Assembly: GCA_018894105.1 (NCBI GenBank)
Contig: CM032123.1
Span: forward strand, 27,009,744-27,073,743
Direction: 5' to 3'
DNA length: 64,000 nucleotides
Source of the DNA: Jacaranda mimosifolia
Taxonomy: Eukaryota > Streptophyta > Magnoliopsida > Lamiales > Bignoniaceae
Of this stretch, positions 47,690 to 58,926 are shown in pieces. Positions within the stretch are counted from its first letter, which is position 1, and the number at the start of each line of letters is the position of its first letter. A model generated the notes under the pieces. That model was given only the letters and a program-made list of their open reading frames with translations, was not told the origin of the DNA and searched no databases. A program made the translations under genes and the position numbers.

Positions 47690-49704
47690 TTCATCAAGAA
47701 AATGAGCATGTACTATACAACATAGATTTTCAAGATCATCCATAATCTAGAAAAGAAATACATATCTTAAAATACGAGCGAAGAGAAATATTTACAAGTG
47801 AAAATATTGTAATCACAAGCACATAATCACTTTTTGTCCTGATAACTTCTACCCCCTGTAGTATCTCGGTGCACTTGGACACATGAGGCCATGTTTATTA
47901 GACCAACTGAAAGTTTGTCGCACACGTAAAATCTAAAAGAACTCTTCTCAAGCCTTTTAGTGTTCCTCATATCATGTCGATTTGTGTGCGTTCTATGAAA
48001 CATAGACTCTTTCAATTCTATCTTGGTAATTGTTTTCATTATTTTAAAACGACTTTCTTAATATCATCAAGTCTTTTATTTTCTCTTATCCTCTGCATTT
48101 TATTGGTGAATATAACAAGCCACTATAAGGTGAGTGACCATTTCCAATTCGTTATTAGCTCAGAATGGTCATAGAAACTATATCCCAAATAGACAAGCTT
48201 ACATTGCATCTTTTTCATTATCTCAAAATGCTGGAATTGTGTTTGACTCTCTCATACTACACAAAACAAATCATATGTATTTTAGATCACGTTCACGAAC
48301 TCTTAATCCTTTTGCTCTTCCTTAGACGATGACTTGGGTATCCCTAATTATAGCCATATTTTAGTACAACTAGAATACAAAGTGCACTTACCATAATCAA
48401 TGCATAATAGAATTTTAACACAACTAGAATACAAAGCACGCTTATCGTCATATAAATTAATAAAAAAAAACATTTTTTTAAGCATAATTATAAGTGCAAA
48501 ATATTTAAAAGTGTCATAAATTTCACTTCAAGTAGCCAGTCTCTTAGATATTATTTTGTTAATATCCAAAATCCTTTTTCTTTGGTCTAGAAAACAATTA
48601 TTGGAGGTTACCACACGCGGCAATAGTGCAACTGGGCAGTGCAAGGTATCTCACATTTTAATGCATTTATCATCCTTTGTTGTGAACAAAGACTACCAAT
48701 GACTTAGTAGTAAAGAACTAACTTCCCATGTGACTTACCTAGGTTCGATTTTAGAAGACAACAATGAATTTTTTATTTTTTTTTATTTAATTGACAAGGC
48801 AGCTATGTCTTCAACACATAAGCACATTTGCTGATGTGTTTTCCATGTGTCAGACAACATGACCTGGCAAATGACGCAGCTAGGTGATATGGTAGCTTAT
48901 ATGTGCAGTGACGTGGTAGATTTGCTCGTGTGTCAGTAACATGTCCAACACGTAGATCTCCATGGATGTTGCATGCTTAGCAGGCCACGTGGATAGCCGT
49001 GTTCGATGTGGCACTACGTGGTCTCTACCTATTGGCTTATGTATTATAACATGTCATGATATCTTACTATTAGCACTACTCTCTTACGATGGCGTGTGAA
49101 GTACATGCACAGTCGTCCGAACTTTCTCCAGCGATGGTCTTTTAGCTAACTCTTTCCCTTATTTTTTATCCTTCTAAACTCAATGGTACAGTCAAATTTG
49201 CATTTTGAGTTCACTACACTGATTTTTGAAAAATTTACGCATCCAACTAAGAGTGAGGAAGAAGATTTCACTTTTCATCTTCTTTATTTCTTCTTGAATT
49301 TTTACAAATTCAACAAAATATTTAAAAAAACATATAAAATCAAATTTTAATCCAATTTCTACCAACAAGATATGGTTTCAAAGTATTTTTCATGAACTTT
49401 TCAAACATATAAATTTCATAATATAAAACAAATTGTACAAAATCAACATGCTTGCAAATTTCCTTCGTTTCTAATGAAAATTTCTACCTACATGCTTAAC
49501 AAAAAATCACCAAAATTTTCATATATGATCGACATCATATGAGTATTCTACGGTAAAAATTTAAAATCATTTAATGAAGTGTACATAAAGTTGCCATTTT
49601 TACTCATACAAGAGCATATAAACATGGGTCATGCTTGCATGGCTTATTTTGGAGCATAGCAATGCAACTTTATACATCAAATAAGATCAGGAAGACAACG
49701 ATAA
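47690..49704 (-). other. copia-2 untranslated leader, no gene seen
   Basis: With 46288-46566 this makes a leader of about 2.3 kb. No protein similarity. It includes a possible SINE head (48690-48800) and an 'acgtgg'-rich stretch at about 48780-49110 containing the palindrome CCACGTGG (48982-48989). Confidence 0.55.
48690..48800 (+). mobile_element. candidate tRNA-derived SINE head
   Basis: Pol III-like A box TTAGTAGTAAAG at 48704-48715, and B box GGTTCGATT at 48742-48750 about 26 bases on, followed by a T/A-rich run. The spacing is tRNA-like. No clear target duplication, and only one copy seen. Confidence 0.35.
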
Positions 49705-49717
49705 GGCTCCGATACCA
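49705..49717 (-). other. copia-2 primer-binding site (initiator-Met tRNA type)
   Basis: The minus strand reads TGGTATCGGAGCC, the same variant as in copia-1, one base from the 5' LTR end. Confidence 0.92.
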
Positions 49718-49718
49718 T

Positions 49719-51074
49719 TGAAGAATGCATATCACACGGTTGTATATAAAACGTGCTTTTATATAAACAAGAAAGCTTACTAGAAATGCTTGGATCTTAG
49801 AGGGTTGTTTTACTGGCCTTCTTGATATTTTTCACAATGACGGATCCAAAAATGAAAGTATGGAGGGGCCAAAAGCTATAAAAATATAGAAATTTAAATA
49901 TAAATTTTACATTTTACAAACTCAGAATATATGATCTACATTGAAGTTGAGCACAACAATCTTTTGTCCCATAAATTTCATTAGTAATCGAATCATTATA
50001 AAAAAATTTGTAATATCATTCTCAATATAATTAACTAAGCAATTGGCTAAAAAAATTATTTTTATTTTATTTTTGAGCCTTTTTTTTCATAGTGTTTGTA
50101 GTCTAAAAAATTTTCTTACTTGCAGCTTGTTAAAAGACAAAGAAAATTCAAAAAGTCTTTCTAAAATATTTACTTACTTTTTTTTCTTTGCCTCAATCTT
50201 ATTAAAGTAAAAAAGATGAATTTTTGAGCCGTTTGCAAGTTCTTAAAGTTCTTTTTAACTAAACTCCTATATCTTTTTTCTCACACGAATAAAATGAAAA
50301 TATTCTGAAGGGTCCAACCAAATTATACTCTTCATTTGATTACTTGATTGTGAAGATAAACTTAAACATTTATTTTGAGTTTATAAAATTAAATAAGTAA
50401 AAATTAAATTACTTAAATTTATTTTTTTATCATTGATTAAAAATCAATTAATTTAATTCAAGAAATGTAAATAATTAATTTTAGTATCTAAGGCTCAACA
50501 AGAAAAGTTAAATCTTTTAAGATTAATGTATGTTAATTGAAAATTAATATTTTAATTAATATTAAATAATGTATTCTTTTAAAATCTAAATTTAAATTAA
50601 CTATTATTAAAACTTTTTAATATATATATATATATACACGCACACACAAAGTTGGGGGGCAATGGCCCCTGCTTGCCCCCCATAAATTTGTCCCTTATTT
50701 TTCTTTGCTCCTTTTTTGTCCAAAATTACTTGCAAAATGAAATAATTTTGATGCCACAACTTAGATGCAACTTGTAGAGATGTATTTTATATTATCACAC
50801 ACTAGCACATTTTTTGCACACACTCAAATGCGAGATTTCCCTTTTTTCTGCTTACTTTCTGATTCCACAAATCAGATTATATTATGGTTAAGTGGTGGGA
50901 ATTATAAACGAAGATGGGGTTGTGGGTGGTTTCTTCTTTTATGAAAGAAACCTCCTTTAACTCAAATATCCATTTACTCAAATAGGTTGGTTAATGGACT
51001 TGGGTCAGTCCACATGGGCAACCTAAATGAATTTCTGTCAGCCCATATAATAGACCATGTTATTTTTCCAACAC
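49719..51074 (-). repeat. copia-2 5' LTR (with an 862-bp insertion)
   Basis: Minus-strand start TGTTGGAAAAATAAC at 51074 and end ATTCTTCA at 49719. Removing 49834-50695 and its 8-bp duplication leaves about 486 bp, against 455 bp for the other LTR. The extra bases are mainly a ~42-bp indel near 50940-50985. A TATATAAAA box lies on the minus strand at 49757-49765. Confidence 0.92.
49834..50695. mobile_element. insertion of unclear class in copia-2 5' LTR
   Basis: Bounded by the direct repeat TATTTTTC (49826-49833 and 50696-50703). The empty site is visible in the other LTR near 39895-39905. The ends carry 'ggaggggcc' and 'ggggggcaatggcccc' blocks but only weak inverted repeats. No coding region. 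Duplication length would allow hAT (8) or Mutator-like (9). Confidence 0.7.
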
Positions 51075-51079
51075 CATGT

Positions 51080-51088
51080 ATAAATAGT
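51080..51088 (+). promoter_or_regulatory. TATA box of the relic D LTR
   Basis: TATAAATAG is a canonical plant TATA box, now cut from its upstream sequence by the 11.3-kb copia-2 insertion. Confidence 0.45.
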
Positions 51089-51958
51089 TAGGATTCTGGA
51101 CTTTCAATTTTTGAATCAAGAATTGGAGATTTTCTTAATTTGATTTTCAAGGCTTGGAAGAGTTTAAAATGAATCAAGAGGGTCTAGAAATAGTTTTTTT
51201 TTATAATCTTTTGACTTTCCAATCATTTCGTTTTCATGATTTTGGGATTTATTAGTGCTATTTTCTAGGATTAAGCATGAAGTAATTCCTTTCTCTCTAA
51301 TTACGATTGAACCATTAAGGTAAATTGAATCCATAAATTTTTTTTTCTTTGGAATTTTGATTAATACATAAATTATATTTTCTTCTCTTGCATTTGCATC
51401 TTCGCTTTATTACTTGATCACCAATTAAGTCGTTTCATAAATCTTGAATTTTGTAAAAGATAACTAATTAAGGCGGGTCAGTAATAAAAGAATCTATGAT
51501 TAATTTATCAAGTACGTAATTGAATAAATTAATTTTCATGTAAGATAGAAACACACCTTTGTGTCATAGATAACTGATTGAGGGGTACTCTTTAATTCTT
51601 AATTTCATGTACTCTTTAATTCTTAATTTCATTGATTCATATAGAAATAGAGTGAATTGGTTGATTAGGAGCACTATTAGTTTGGAAGATTGTTGTAATT
51701 TGCTTACACTTGGAGTTAGTAATTTAATTTATAAAATCATTAAGAGAAAATATGAAATTTAATATACCCAAAGTAGGGATATCATAACTTTGGGCCTTTA
51801 CTCTTGATTAATACTCAATTGAGTTACAATACTTAATTCTTTAGTCCAAAATTAAAATTAATTACACTCTCATTTTTTGGATAAAATTAGAGTGTGATAA
51901 TATAATAGTTAGTCAAAAATTTAATTCTAGTTTTTTGTGGGATTAACACTCATACTAA
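51080..51958 (+). mobile_element. relic D: LTR body after the TATA box
   Basis: Starts with TATAAATAG at 51080-51088, directly after the copia-2 target duplication, then AT-rich sequence without coding signal. It ends at the MULE-1 insertion and continues at 53040. I read it as R-U5 of an old gypsy-type LTR, an inference from the TATA box and the primer-site relic downstream. Confidence 0.42.
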
Positions 51959-53039
51959 GGTAAAATTGTATTTTTGGATCTTAACTTTACCTATTTTAGC
52001 TTTTTGGTCCTATAACTTGCAAAATTGCAATTTTAATCCTACATGTATTGAAAAATTATCACTTTTAGGTCTTTTTTTTTGAGCTGGAGATTAAAAAATT
52101 CGATACAAAAGTTGACGTGGCACGATGGGATTGTGCTTATTTAGGATTTTTGCCTTGTTTGTAAAAAAATTAGCTAATGAGTTTAATTAACAAGGCTAGT
52201 TGGCTTATTTTATCTTTTTTGTTGCTTAGTTGGCAACATAACTTAGAATTTATGATATAAACACACATATATATATGTATATATGCAATTATATTTATAT
52301 AAATATATATTTATATATAATTTATAATTATTTATTAATTAAGAAATAAAAAAATCTAACTTTACCATATTGACAATAAAATTTAACTTGTATACTGAAA
52401 ATAGTTTAATTAAATTTGTACATGACAAGAAATAAATGAATTAAAAGTGAAATAAAAATAAAAAAGAGAAAAAAGGTTCCTCCCCTTTCCCCACCCTATG
52501 GTTAGTTGCCATGACCAGGCTCGCCCTAGTGGCTGCCTAGCCAACAACTAGCCTGGACAGGTCGTCATGCCCAACTTGTCCAAGTTCACTTGAAAGCTTG
52601 GCAGCTATGGTTAGATCTAGCTAGGCGACCGCTATGGCCACGGGCTAGCCATGGTGAGCTTGGCCATGTGGCTCATGACTGCCATGGCAACTTGGGTGTG
52701 TAGGGGGCAGAGAGTAGTAGGGGTGGGGATGCTGGGAAAAGAGCTATATTTATAATATATGTATATATGTGTATGTATATATATATGCATTTATATAATT
52801 GTATATGTATATATATGTGTGTGCATAATAGGCACACTCTCCAATAATTGTATATGTATATGTATATGTATGTGTATATCAATTTTTTCGCGATTTTGTT
52901 GATCTCCAATAAAAAGATAACCAAATGTGACAATCTTTCAATACCTATAAGACTAAAATCACAATTTCGCAACTTATAGGACAAAAAGCCAAAATGATTA
53001 AATGAGTGGAGTTATAGGACGAAAAATGCAATTTTATGA
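51959..53039. mobile_element. MULE-1: Mutator-like element with long inverted repeats
   Basis: Inverted repeats of about 130 bp (51959-52090 and 52905-53039) sharing 'aaaattgyatttt', 'gctttttggtcctataa' and 'ttgcaaaattg' blocks. A 9-bp duplication with one mismatch, TCATACTAA (51950-51958) and TCATATTAA (53040-53048). The interior has an AT-rich half and a GC-rich island (52480-52740). No transposase. Long repeats plus 9-bp duplication fit Mutator-like elements. Confidence 0.88.
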
Positions 53040-53105
53040 TCATATTAACTCGACATTACTTCTACGCTATTGAACTTGAATGATTGTGTTTTTGCCCAAA
53101 ATTTT

Positions 53106-53123
53106 TGGAGCTATTGCAGGGAC
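53106..53123 (+). other. relic D primer-binding-site relic
   Basis: TTGGAGCTATTGCAGGGAC resembles the TGGCGCCGTTGCCGGGGA primer-site type of Athila/Tat gypsy elements, preceded by a run of T and followed by 'atttgcag'. Four to five bases differ, so the call is tentative. Confidence 0.4.
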
Positions 53124-53524
53124 ATTTGCAGTTATTTTCTCATTAATATTATGGGTACTTAAAGCAAACATCCCTGAGATTTATTGAAAATATAGTTGGA
53201 GCCCCTCCGATTTTTAAAATTACATTTGCATCCCTTTTAATTAATGAACATCCAAAAATCCTAACAAAAAGTGTTAAATAACCAAATCACCCTTAATAAT
53301 TAAAAAAGAAAAAAGAAAGACCACAAAAAATTAAAAATTCAAAAAATAAAAATACCCATCTATATATCTTTTTAAAAATTATTTATATACATCTATATAA
53401 TTCGTACATATATATGCACATATGTATATATAATCATTTGTACATACATATAAATATAAAACATATATGTAACTATACAGATACATTCATACACATCTAC
53501 TTATACTTTAAGGGATGAGATAGT

Positions 53525-54132
53525 TGTTGGAATAAATATATACATTGTATCATGTGGACTTCATAAACACATGAAATGTATACATATCAAAGATCTCTTG
53601 CATTAAGTAGCTAATATAAATGTGGAGTAATTAATAATGTATATACAATGTACTGAATATGGAATGGTTCATGTACAATGGTTATATACATGAAGGAAAC
53701 TCATCGGTCATGACTAAAGTCATGAATCGATTATTCCACATTCGTTGTATGTTCACAAGAGAAGACTATTCACTGAATATTCATTTATGGAGGAGCACGT
53801 CATTAATTCTTGTTCATGATCCTTGATGGATTAGGATCATGTTGGCATCCTATAAAAAGGGGTTCTTCGTCACTCTCTCCACTCAATGAAGTTTGTGAGT
53901 TCCCATCACTATTAGACACAAACATCACGGTGAGTTAGAAGAGTGAAGACATAAGTTCCCTAAGGATGGTCAATTGGGCGTGGCTTGATAATTAAAGTCA
54001 TTATCTCATCAGGTTTGATTCCACCCAAAAGGTCTGTGCAATAGATCAAGGTAATATGCTAGAAGTAGTTTGGTTTATAAAGCAGCTTAAGATCCTCTAT
54101 ATATATGCTATATGCTTATGTCTTTTCTTACA
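53525..54132 (+). repeat. copia-3 5' LTR (608 bp)
   Basis: TGTTGGAATAAA start, TTCTTACA end. Repeated at 58927-59533 with scattered substitutions. Confidence 0.93.
53851..53857 (+). promoter_or_regulatory. TATA box of copia-3 5' LTR
   Basis: TATAAAA preceded by 'gcatcc'. It is conserved in the 3' LTR at 59253-59259 (TATAAAA), both placed about 330 bp into the LTR. Confidence 0.65.
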
Positions 54133-54134
54133 TG

Positions 54135-54146
54135 TGGTATTGGAGC
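54135..54146 (+). other. copia-3 primer-binding site
   Basis: TGGTATTGGAGC, 2 bases after the LTR, an initiator-Met-type site with two changes from TGGTATCAGAGC. Confidence 0.88.
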
Positions 54147-54217
54147 ATAAGGTATGAGCTTATTTATAAACTGGCTACTTATATGCAATCACCGTATGCC
54201 TATAGTTTATTTAGAAG

Positions 54218-55017
54218 TTTTCAACATGATTAATTTCAGCATATTGCTTATTGAAAATTTAACTTGGTCTTGCACAATACTTCATATTATGGTTTAAGGC
54301 TTATGGCTTCAAGTATAGTTATATTATAGATAGTCACCAAAGAGACTCATCATGATGGTTGCACTTAAGAAACAAGCCATGAGATTTGTGATTGTAGAAA
54401 TTTAAAACCCAAAGGTAATTTATTTCTATAATCATGTTGTGCTTGATTTTTGTATCCTAAGATATAAGGTCTTATTAAAACCAAGGAAGAAAGTGAATTA
54501 TTGTTTATCACTTAATAACTGAGCTTATTATGTCTTACCCAAGATAGGATATAATGATGCATGAATTGTTAAGTAAATAACTCATGGCAATTTTGGTTAA
54601 TCAAGTCATGATTCCTTTCAACATGATTAATTTCAGCATGTTGCTTATTGAAAATTTAACTTGATCTTGCACAATACTTCATATTATGGTTTAAGGCTTA
54701 TGGCTTCAAGTATAGTTATATTATAGATAGTCACCAAAGAGACTCATCACAATGGTTACACTTAAGAAACAAGCTATGAGATTTGTGATTGTAGAAATTT
54801 AAAACCCAAAGGTAATTTATTTCTATAGTCATGTTGTGCTTGATTTTTGTATCCAAAGATATAAAAACACTATGTCTTATTAAAACCAAGGAAGAAAGTG
54901 AATTATTGTTTATCACTTAATAACTGAGCATAATATGTCTTACCCAAGATAGGATATAATGATGCATGAATTGTTATGTAAATAACTCATGGCAATTTTG
55001 GTTAATCAAGTCATGAT
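54218..55017 (+). repeat. 398-bp tandem duplication in the copia-3 leader
   Basis: 54218-54615 is repeated directly at 54616-55017 with very few differences (for example 'gcatattgc' against 'gcatgttgc', and an insertion of about 8 bases near 54865). It starts 72 bases after the primer site and has no open frame. Confidence 0.93.
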
Positions 55018-55039
55018 TTCGGCTTCACTTTTGGGAAAC

Positions 55040-55545
55040 ATGAGCGACAATTTAAAGCTTCTGAAAAGGTTTGACTAGCAAAAGGTACGATGGGGTTAGT
55101 GGTGTGCAAGAGCACATAATGAAAATGAATAATCTTGCTGAACAGACTAAGACCATAAATATGGTCATTTCAGAATCTTTCCTTATATAATACGTTTTTA
55201 ACTCTTCTGCGGAATATGATCCATTTAAGATAAGTTACAACACTTTGAGAGATAAGTAGACCATTAATGAACTTATCTCCATGTGTGTGCAAGAGGACGA
55301 GAGATTAAAGCAAGAAGGATTGCAAACGATTCACATGACATCACAAGGTCATTATGGTAAAAGACCTAGAAAGGGCAAAGGAAAGGGTTACAAACTTCCT
55401 TATAAAAAGGGACCAGAAGCTGATGCCAATAATGACTGCAAAACTATTAGGTGTTACTTATGTCATAAGATGGGACGCAAGAAGAAGGATTGTCAGAAAC
55501 GCAAGGCTTGGTCTGAAAAGAAAGGTATTTTCCTTTCATTCATGT
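55040..55545 (+). pseudogene. gag: copia-3 gag remnant (5' truncated)
   Basis: Only the second half of gag is recognisable: VQEHIMKMNNLAEQTKTIN near 55110-55160, EYDPFKISYNTLRDK near 55215-55255, then MCVQEDERLK from 55281. A TAG at 55257 interrupts it. The zinc knuckle near 55450-55495 (CYLCHKMGRKKKDC) has Arg where His is needed. The apparent ATG at 55040 is followed soon by a stop, so the N-terminal half seems lost. Confidence 0.8.
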
Positions 55546-56138
55546 GCTATGAGACCAATTTAACTAATGTTCCATCTAACACTTGGTCGTCGGATTCTGG
55601 TGTAATAATTCACATTTCTAATACCATGCAGGGATTCATTTCAACATGCCATCCAATAAAAATGGAAAGAATGATAACAATAGGAAACAAATTGGAGGCA
55701 AAAGTTGAAGTTATTGGAACTTATAGACTTGTTCTTAAAACTGGAATCTATTTAGACCTACAAAATACCTTTTATGTTCCTAGTCTATCTAGAAATTTAA
55801 TATCTTTGTCTCGACTAGATGCGGAAGGTTACTCCTTTTGTTTTAAAGATAAGTCTTTTGTTATTTATAAAGATTTTGCTTTAATAGGAAATGGTACATT
55901 ATGCGATGGTTTATATAAATTGCATCTAGATTCTTTATTTGCCCACAATCTTCTTACCCTGCATGTGAATGTTGGCACCAAACATAGTCGTACACATGAA
56001 ACTTCATCGATGTTGTGGCATAAATGCTTGGGCCATATATCTAAAGAAAGGCTCGAGCATTTGGTCAAGAATCGGGTTTTAAATACCCTTCACTTTACAG
56101 ATTTTGGTACTTGTATTGATTGCATTAAAGGAAAGTAA
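55546..56138 (+). pseudogene. copia-3 protease and integrase zinc domain
   Basis: This part of the open frame 55281-56138 carries the protease start WSSDSGVIIHISN (Asp-Ser-Gly kept, following Ala is Val) near 55580-55620 and the usual NTFYVPSLSRNLISLSRL near 55765-55820. The integrase zinc domain follows: LWHKCLGHISKERLEHL near 56010 and CIDCIKGK just before the stop TAA at 56136. In related elements the frame runs on into the integrase core, so this stop is probably a mutation (KGKQ context). Confidence 0.85.
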
Positions 56139-56149
56139 ACAAAAGGTAC

Positions 56150-57038
56150 CAATAAAAAGGCCACCAAAAGTTTTGGACTACTTGAAATAATCTATTCTGA
56201 TATATGTGGACCACTTCATCCTTCATGTATAGGTGATGAACAATATTTCATAACCTTTATTGATGACTTCTCACATTATGGTTATGTCTATCTAAGGAAT
56301 GTTTGATGCCTTGAATGTCTTTAAAATTTTCAAAGTGGAAGTCAAAAATCAATTAGATAGAAAAATTAAAGTTGTGAGAATGGATATAGATGGTTAATAT
56401 TATGGGAATTATAATGAGACTGGTCGTAATTTGGGACCATTTGCTAGATTTCTTCAAGAAAATGGAGTCATTGCTCAGCACACTATGCCAGGAACTCCAC
56501 AGCAAAATGGTGTGGGTGAAAAGCGCAGTCGTACCTTAATGGAAATGACTAGGTGCATGATTAGTGACTCAACTCTTTGGGAGTATCTGTGGGATGAAGC
56601 CATCAAAACAACTATGTATATATTAAATCGGGTTCCTAGTAAAGCTGTCCCAACAACTCTTTTTGAATTATGGGTTGGACGAAAATCGAGTTTAAATCGT
56701 ATATATATTTAGGGTGTCCGGCTAAGGCACGACTTTACAATCCACATGAGAGAAAGTTGGATCCACGGACCGTTAGCTGTTTCTTTATTGGCTATCCAGA
56801 ACATTTTAAAGGATATAGATTTTATTGCCCTAACCACCACACTAGAATAGTACAAACACTCAATGCAAGGTTCCTTAAGAATGGTGTTAATAGTGGAAGT
56901 CGTGATAAAAGAGAAGTAGTATTAGTTCCAAAATCATTAGAAACAACTAATGAACTTGCACCACTTCATAAGAGAGACATTGACAATCATATTACACCAT
57001 TTATAAAAGACACACATATCGCCGAAACACTGCAATAG
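56150..57038 (+). pseudogene. copia-3 integrase core remnant
   Basis: The segment near 56175-56300 gives FGLLEIIYSDICGPLHPS and FITFIDDFSHYGYVYL. The open stretch 56431-56712 carries the third catalytic region (MPGTPQQNGVGEKRSRTLME) and ILNRVPSKAVPTTLFELW. The stretch 56670-57038 carries GCPAKARLYNPHERKLDPRT and the C-terminal part. Frames shift near 56300 and 56700. The product would join cDNA to target DNA. Confidence 0.88.
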
Positions 57039-57129
57039 CGGAGATCTCAAGGTTAAAGAAGAAACACAATTTCTGATAATTGTGTTATGTATCTACAGTA
57101 ACAAAGCATTGATTCTGGCATTATCAATG

Positions 57130-57880
57130 ATCCCTTAACGTAAATGGATGCAATGAAAGATGAAATGACATCCATGCAAAGAAATCAAGCCTAGAAATTG
57201 GTCAAATTGCCTGAGGAACATATGCCCATTCATTGTAAATGCGTCTTTAAAACAAAAAAGGATTCTAAAGGTAATATCGATCAATATAAGGTTAGGCTTG
57301 TTGCCAAAAGATTTGCTTAAAGGTAAGGCATTGATTACAATGAGACTTTCTCGCTGATTTCTAAGAAAGACTCATCTAGAATTCTCATAGCCTTAGTAGC
57401 TCACTACAATTTAGAGCTACACCAAATGGATGTGAAAACTTCTTTTTTGAATGGAAATCTAGATGAAGAGATATACATGGTACGACCTGAAGGATTTGAA
57501 GAAAAAGGAAAAGAAAAGTTGGTATGTAGGTTGGGCAAATCCATATATGGTTTAAAATAGGCTTCATGCCAATGGTATCTTAAATTTCATGATACTATTA
57601 CTTCCTTCAGATTTCAAGAAAACAAACTTGATGATTGTATATATTTGAATGTTAGTGGGAGCCATTGTATTTTTCTGATACTATATGTGGATGATATTTT
57701 ACTTGCGACCAATGATGTGCAGTTATTGCATGAAACTAAAAGATTTCCTTCACATAACTTCAAAATGAAGTATATGGGTGAAGCATCCTTTGTACTTGGC
57801 ATTGATATTTACGGGATAGATCAAAAGGAATCCTTAGATATCTCAAAAGGTTTATATTAAAAAGTACTTGATAGATTTCA
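57130..57880 (+). pseudogene. copia-3 reverse transcriptase remnant
   Basis: Landmarks are HCKCVFKTKKDSKGN near 57235, LELHQMDVKTSFLNGNLDEE near 57410-57470, KSIYGLK near 57540, and LILYVDDILLATND in the open stretch 57645-57860. The YVDD motif is intact. Stops such as the TAG near 57558 and frame changes around 57310-57370 and 57850 interrupt it. Confidence 0.9.
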
Positions 57881-58091
57881 CACGCAACATTGTTCATCAA
57901 GCCTTGTTCCCATCTCTGAAAGAGATAAATTGAATAGCAATCAAAGTCCTAAAAATGAAATTGAAAGGAAGCAAATGTTTTCTATCCCTTATGCATCTAC
58001 CGTCGGAAGTTTAATGTGTGCTCAAACTTGCACATAACTTGATATCTATTTTACAGTTGCTCTGCTTGGAAGGTATCAAAGTAACTCTAGC

Positions 58092-58661
58092 ATGAATCAT
58101 TGGAAAGTTGCTAAGAAGGTGATGCAATATCTTCATGGAACTAAAGATTACATACTCACCTATAAACGAAGTGGTTCACTTGAAGTCATTAGGTACTCAG
58201 ATTCAGATTTTATGGGTTGTGTTGATAGCATGAAATCTACCACTGGATACATTTTCTTATTAGCTGGTGGTGTTATATCGTGGAAAAGCATAAAGCAAAA
58301 TCTTATCACTTCTTCTACGATGGAAGTTGAGTTTATTGCTTATGATGAGGCTACTTCTCAAGCCATTTGGTTGCAGAATTTTATTTCTGGGCTTAAAATT
58401 GTGGATGCCATTTCTGAGCCCCTCAAGATATACTGTGACAATTCTGCAGTTGTTTTCTTCTCAAAAAATAATAAATGTTTGAGCAAGTCCAAACATATCG
58501 AGTTGGATTATCATGTTGTTAGAGAAATAATCCAACAAAGAAAGGTGCAAGTTGAACACATCCGTACCACTATGATGTTGGCTGACCCATTGACAAAAGC
58601 ATTGGCGCCTGCTAAGTATATTGAACATATTCGTAATATGGGTCTTGCTCATGTTGCATAA
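58092..58661 (+). pseudogene. copia-3 RNase H domain (open, but cut off from the rest of pol)
   Basis: A 189-codon open frame with the whole copia RNase H: YSDSDFMGCVDSMKSTTGY, SSTMEVEFIAYDEATSQAIW, IYCDNSAVVFFSKNN, SKHIELDYHVVREII and ADPLTKALAPAKY. The catalytic acidic positions appear present. The ATG at 58092 is internal to pol, so it is not expected to be translated alone. Upstream (57880-58090) the pol frame is broken. Confidence 0.9.
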
Positions 58662-58911
58662 CAGATTGAACATTTCTATTATGGTTTGTGCACAATTATG
58701 AGGCAATTTGTTCAATTTATATTACATTTGGCTCCTCAATATGACTTATCTAAATATGGTTGTTACTTATGTGATACATAGATGGAAATATTAGTTTTAA
58801 TAATAGTAATATGATCTCCATGATCCGTAACCAGTAACTCTTAGAGTAAGTTACAAAGAATGACATTGTGGCCACTTTTTGAAATTAGTGAACTCCTTTA
58901 TGTGTTTATTT

Positions 58912-58926
58912 GTCCAAGTAGGAGAA
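58912..58926 (+). other. copia-3 polypurine tract
   Basis: 'gtccaagtaggagaa' precedes TGTCGG of the 3' LTR. This is the copia AAGTGGGAGAA tract with one change. Confidence 0.8.

Larger units (their letters stand above)
39792..51074 (-). mobile_element. copia-2: Ty1/copia element with three nested insertions
   Basis: LTRs 39792-40246 and 49719-51074 read TG...CA and are flanked by a perfect 5-bp duplication CCATG at 39787-39791 and 51075-51079. The primer site by the right LTR and purine tract by the left one set the minus orientation. The domain order from right to left is gag, protease, integrase, reverse transcriptase, RNase H. DNA elements sit at 42892-43951, 46575-47679 and 49834-50695. 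Without them the element is about 8.2 kb. All coding parts are broken. Confidence 0.95.

Noticed and set aside
52745..52880. TATA-box cluster in the 'tatatgtata' run of MULE-1
   Set aside because: Simple dinucleotide-type repeat; no positional reason for a promoter.
55865..56068. Minus-strand ORF opposite the copia-3 integrase zinc domain
   Set aside because: Shadow of the plus-strand pol frame, which has clear domain motifs.
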